In this document: in pieces, positions 61,509-64,000 of the stretch
Numbering within the stretch: the first letter of the stretch is position 1
Layout of the letters: each line of letters opens with the position of its first letter
Assembly: GCA_905250075.1 (NCBI GenBank)
Contig: CAJNOP010000294.1
Location: forward strand, 165,439 to 229,438
DNA: 64,000 nt
Direction of reading: 5' to 3'
Source of the DNA: Rotaria sp. Silwood1
Taxonomy: Eukaryota > Rotifera > Eurotatoria > Philodinida > Philodinidae
Position numbers and translations under genes: made by a program
The notes under the pieces: model-generated
What the model was told of the DNA's origin: nothing
The model's input: the letters and a program-made list of their open reading frames with translations, nothing else
The model's database searches: none

Positions 61509-61974
61509 GGGTAAAAACCCATTACTCTGATGAGAAGAACTATTTTTTCTTTTTCATGGACATTTTTTCTTCGATAAACATTCGCAATGAAAATAAAATG
61601 GTGAAATGAGTCGTGGTTTTGTTTTGCGCAGCACCTTGCTGGCCTTGAAGGTTTGGTTACATGCAGCATTGGAAGTAGTGAATTGCGCATGTTGTTCGTC
61701 TACGTTTCTCTTTTATGAATAAAAAAATACTTGAGTAGGACGAAAGAATAAACACTAGAAGAGAGCAATATTGTATAAAAGGTGTAAAACGGAGCAGCAA
61801 ATTGTCACATTTTGCCTGTTCCATTTTTGTAGCAGTCAACTGAGGTGAGCAAAGTAAGACTTTCATTGTATGAATCTTATGCTTTTTTTCGATTGTATTT
61901 GGTTTTTGGGTACTGGTTGTCTTTCTCATTATGTGATTTGGAATTCTATCCAAGTTGTCCAAGAATGGGCTTTA
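61509..61974. other. Spacer, no gene seen
   Basis: Moderately AT-rich, with short overlapping frames on both strands (for example 61657-61962 minus) that show no domain. Confidence 0.45.
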
Positions 61975-62225
61975 CGACGATCCAATACGGTCCTAAACGG
62001 CCGTATACGATACCCTATACTACCGTTTCTCGCCGTTTACGGCCGTAAATCATCGTAAGTTGACATTTTACCATGCATCATATTAGGACCGTATTTCGAC
62101 GTACCATAAACGTCTAATCACGATCGTCATACGGTCGAAAAATTCAGTATCTGATCGTTTCTCAAAGTGTCACAATACGGTGCATGGTAAACGGCGAAAA
62201 AATCAACGGAAACGGTCATTTTACG
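61975..62225. repeat. Repeat built of CGTA/TACG words, third locus
   Basis: ATACGGTCC, ACGGCCGTATACGATA, CGCCGTTTACGGCCG, GACCGTATTTCGACGTACC, ATCGTCATACGGTCG and CATGGTAAACGGCG in both senses. Mirrored CCATGCAT/TGCATGG words flank it. Related in style to 20110-20330 and 25300-25460. Confidence 0.5.
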
Positions 62226-62735
62226 ACCCGACTTATTTCACTTGAGTCGCTTGATTGATTTTGACAATACCATGAGAGAAAAGTTGTCTAGCATCTATTT
62301 ATTTCTCGGTGTATCTCTGAGTACATGCATAGGGTTAACAGATAACAAATGCATACAATGAGTTATACGGATTATCTTTCGGCTGTTTTTTTCAAATGCA
62401 TTTCATAATTTCAGCGTCTTTAAGTCTACTGTTATCATTTTTCAATGAGAATTCTAATGTATGGATATAGTTTGTTAACTTGTTCTGCCGTATGCCCCGA
62501 AAGACAAGAATGAAGCTTAAAATAATTGTATTGTGACATTCTTTGCTCAGATAAAAACTAAGAAGGGTAAAGATAGTATTATTCTAGATATCGCTTCGCT
62601 TCTCTGTCTAATGAGCAGAATGGAACACTTCGAACATAACAGACCAATATATAACCGAAAATGCGCTATGTTTTGGTGTTCACCGAAGACTAACAGTTAT
62701 TTCAATGGATTACCTAGAGATCATAAGGAAGGATT
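62226..62735. other. Spacer, no gene seen
   Basis: A 96-codon frame at 62533-62823 runs into the TTCGCCAA repeat and is not supported as a gene. Confidence 0.4.
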
Positions 62736-62885
62736 CCGAAACTTCGCTAATAAGACTTTCGCCAATTATTGGAGAAAACCCAGAGGTGTATTGGCTAAAG
62801 TTCAGTGTACTTTCGTTAATTGATGAATTCCCAAGGGATATATTGGCGATAGCCCACTGAACTTTCGCCAATTGGCGAATATTCA
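62736..62885. repeat. TTCGCCAA-word repeat
   Basis: Repeated ACTTTCGCCAAT, TTGGCTAAAGTTCAGTG, ATTGGCGATAGCCC, TGAACTTTCGCCAATTGGCG in both orientations around a GAATTCCCAAGGGATAT centre. Another short palindromic-word cluster. Confidence 0.45.
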
Positions 62886-62903
62886 GGAGAACGAATTGGG
62901 GAC

Positions 62904-63007
62904 GAGTGTGAGTGTGGATGAGTCTGGATGTTTAACTCTCTAGCAAAAGCTTTCATATCCACACTCACACTAACACGCATCCTCCCACCCACACCCACAT
63001 TCCCACT
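62904..63007. repeat. Degenerate inverted TGTGGG-like array
   Basis: GAGTGTGAGTGTGGATGAG at the left and CACACTCACACTAACACG, CCCACCCACACCCACAT at the right, with about 35 bp between. Same forward-then-reverse arrangement as 57680-57831 and 61220-61508. Confidence 0.6.
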
Positions 63008-64000
63008 TACAGGAGGAACACATGCTCACTACACCTATATTCAAATCCTGTTCTGATGAGTTTATTGTTTTCAAAGTATCGTCTGTTGAGACAGAACTTT
63101 ATTGTTACCTACTTAAATAAACGTAAAGCGTCTTATAAAAATAAGATAAGTATAAAATTTGTGAATAACTGACTCAATAAATACCTACCAGAAAAGAAAA
63201 ACTAATTATTGATAAAGCATAAGTATAATATATAGCTTCGATTCGTACTATCCAAGGCTGTTCAAATAATTATATTTATTGTCTGTTTAACTGAAAGCTT
63301 TGATGGAGTATTTCTATGAGTAAAACATATTCGTTGTCCTCTAAACTAACGAAGTAGTAGGCTATCTTTTAGAATATTTCATTTTTTCTCACGAAAAATA
63401 AATTAATTAAAAATTTTGTCATCGTCATCGTTTGAAACGATGTTGGAAATGAATTTCGTATGGTTTTACAAGTTTAAAAACAAGTATTGAAAGTACTCTA
63501 TTAACATTTTCAGCTAAAAACATTTAAATCTAGGCATACTATGATAGAAATAAACGAATAAAAGTTATCAATTTTCGAGAAAGGTATTCATTATGTTTCA
63601 CTCATTTTTTTTTCTTAACGAGTGATAGGAGGTTTATATTTTTCGGGATATACAATGATGTGTCTCTGTTTTATTTTATTCTTGATGTGTCGTATATATT
63701 AAACCCCTCCCCATATTAGAAGCCCCCCGGGGGCTTCTAATATGTCTATCATATGAAGCTTCTGGAGGGGGCTTCTATTAAGTCTCAAAAAAATGTCGTA
63801 AACTGCCAGGAAAAAGGGTTCGCAAGGGTTTTTAGCGACTTTCAAGGTTGTTATGAGTTTTCCAGAAGATTTTTGACATTATTTTCAGATGTTAGCTAAG
63901 CTTGATAAGAGTCAGCCAACTTTTTACCTGAAAATCGAAAAATTTTAGCAGTTTTAGCATGAAAATGCGAAAAAAAATCTTGAAAATTTTAAAATTTTTT
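63008..64000. other. Intergenic; palindrome at 63712-63744
   Basis: No gene. A 33-base palindrome with 16-base perfect arms (CATATTAGAAGCCCCC mirrored) around one C lies at 63712-63744. Two G/C-rich half-copies flank it (ACCCCTCCCC; GGAGGGGGCTTCT), suggesting the edge of a repeat element running toward the window end. Confidence 0.5.

Noticed and set aside
61138-61609. Several overlapping frames on both strands
   Set aside because: Artefacts of the inverted TGTGGG/CCCACA arrays.

Overview
This 64 kb window is AT-rich animal DNA with short GT-AG introns (mostly about 50-70 bp), many transposon remnants and interstitial arrays of the hexamer TGTGGG. That hexamer is, from memory, the telomere repeat of the bdelloid rotifer Adineta vaga. 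Together with fringe-like glycosyltransferase, 7TM receptor and F-box genes of the kind expanded in rotifers, it points to a bdelloid rotifer (Adineta- or Rotaria-like). The organism call is an inference. No bacterial-style operons, rRNA, convincing tRNA or CRISPR arrays were seen. All gene models were read by eye from translation and splice-site phase.

Layout. 1-1049 (-): 5' end of CNOT1, the CCR4-NOT scaffold. 4582-6087 (+): a complete odd-skipped (OSR) zinc-finger gene with a 17-nt micro-exon. 7591-8570 (+): a 7TM receptor pseudogene. 9818-11205 (-) and 17692-18919 (+): two fringe-like glycosyltransferase paralogues, the second cut by a 10-N gap. 20.1-25.5 kb: a repeat-dense block with a 44-bp hairpin satellite split by a TA-flanked transposon and a foldback element. 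26-29.3 kb: decayed coding sequence, a small MITE and a hAT transposase tail. 33227-36855 (+): a two-exon GT23/O-fucosyltransferase-like gene, followed by an inverted duplicated exon. 38189-39099 (-), 44967-45732 (-) and 45901-46496 (+): three mannose-6-phosphate-receptor-like (MRH) paralogues. 46801-47775 and 47923-48295 (-): tandem ELOF1 genes. 48958-49683: a deleted pogo element. 49867-51837 (+): CCDC137. 51844-54070 (-): a ten-exon Kv-channel beta subunit / aldo-keto reductase gene. 58370-60079 (+): an F-box gene. 60288-61132 (-): a mariner relic, followed by inverted TGTGGG arrays and palindromic-word repeats to about 63.8 kb.

How it fits together. The intact genes are eukaryotic housekeeping or developmental genes (mRNA decay, Pol II elongation, nucleolar protein, channel subunit, Golgi glycosylation, lysosomal sorting) with no shared pathway. 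Local duplication is the main theme: fringe x2, MRH x3, ELOF1 x2 and one inverted exon pair. The copies often differ in intron content or C-terminal length. The other theme is inverted-repeat DNA at all scales, from 16-bp palindromes to 700-bp foldbacks, including paired opposite-facing telomere-like arrays.
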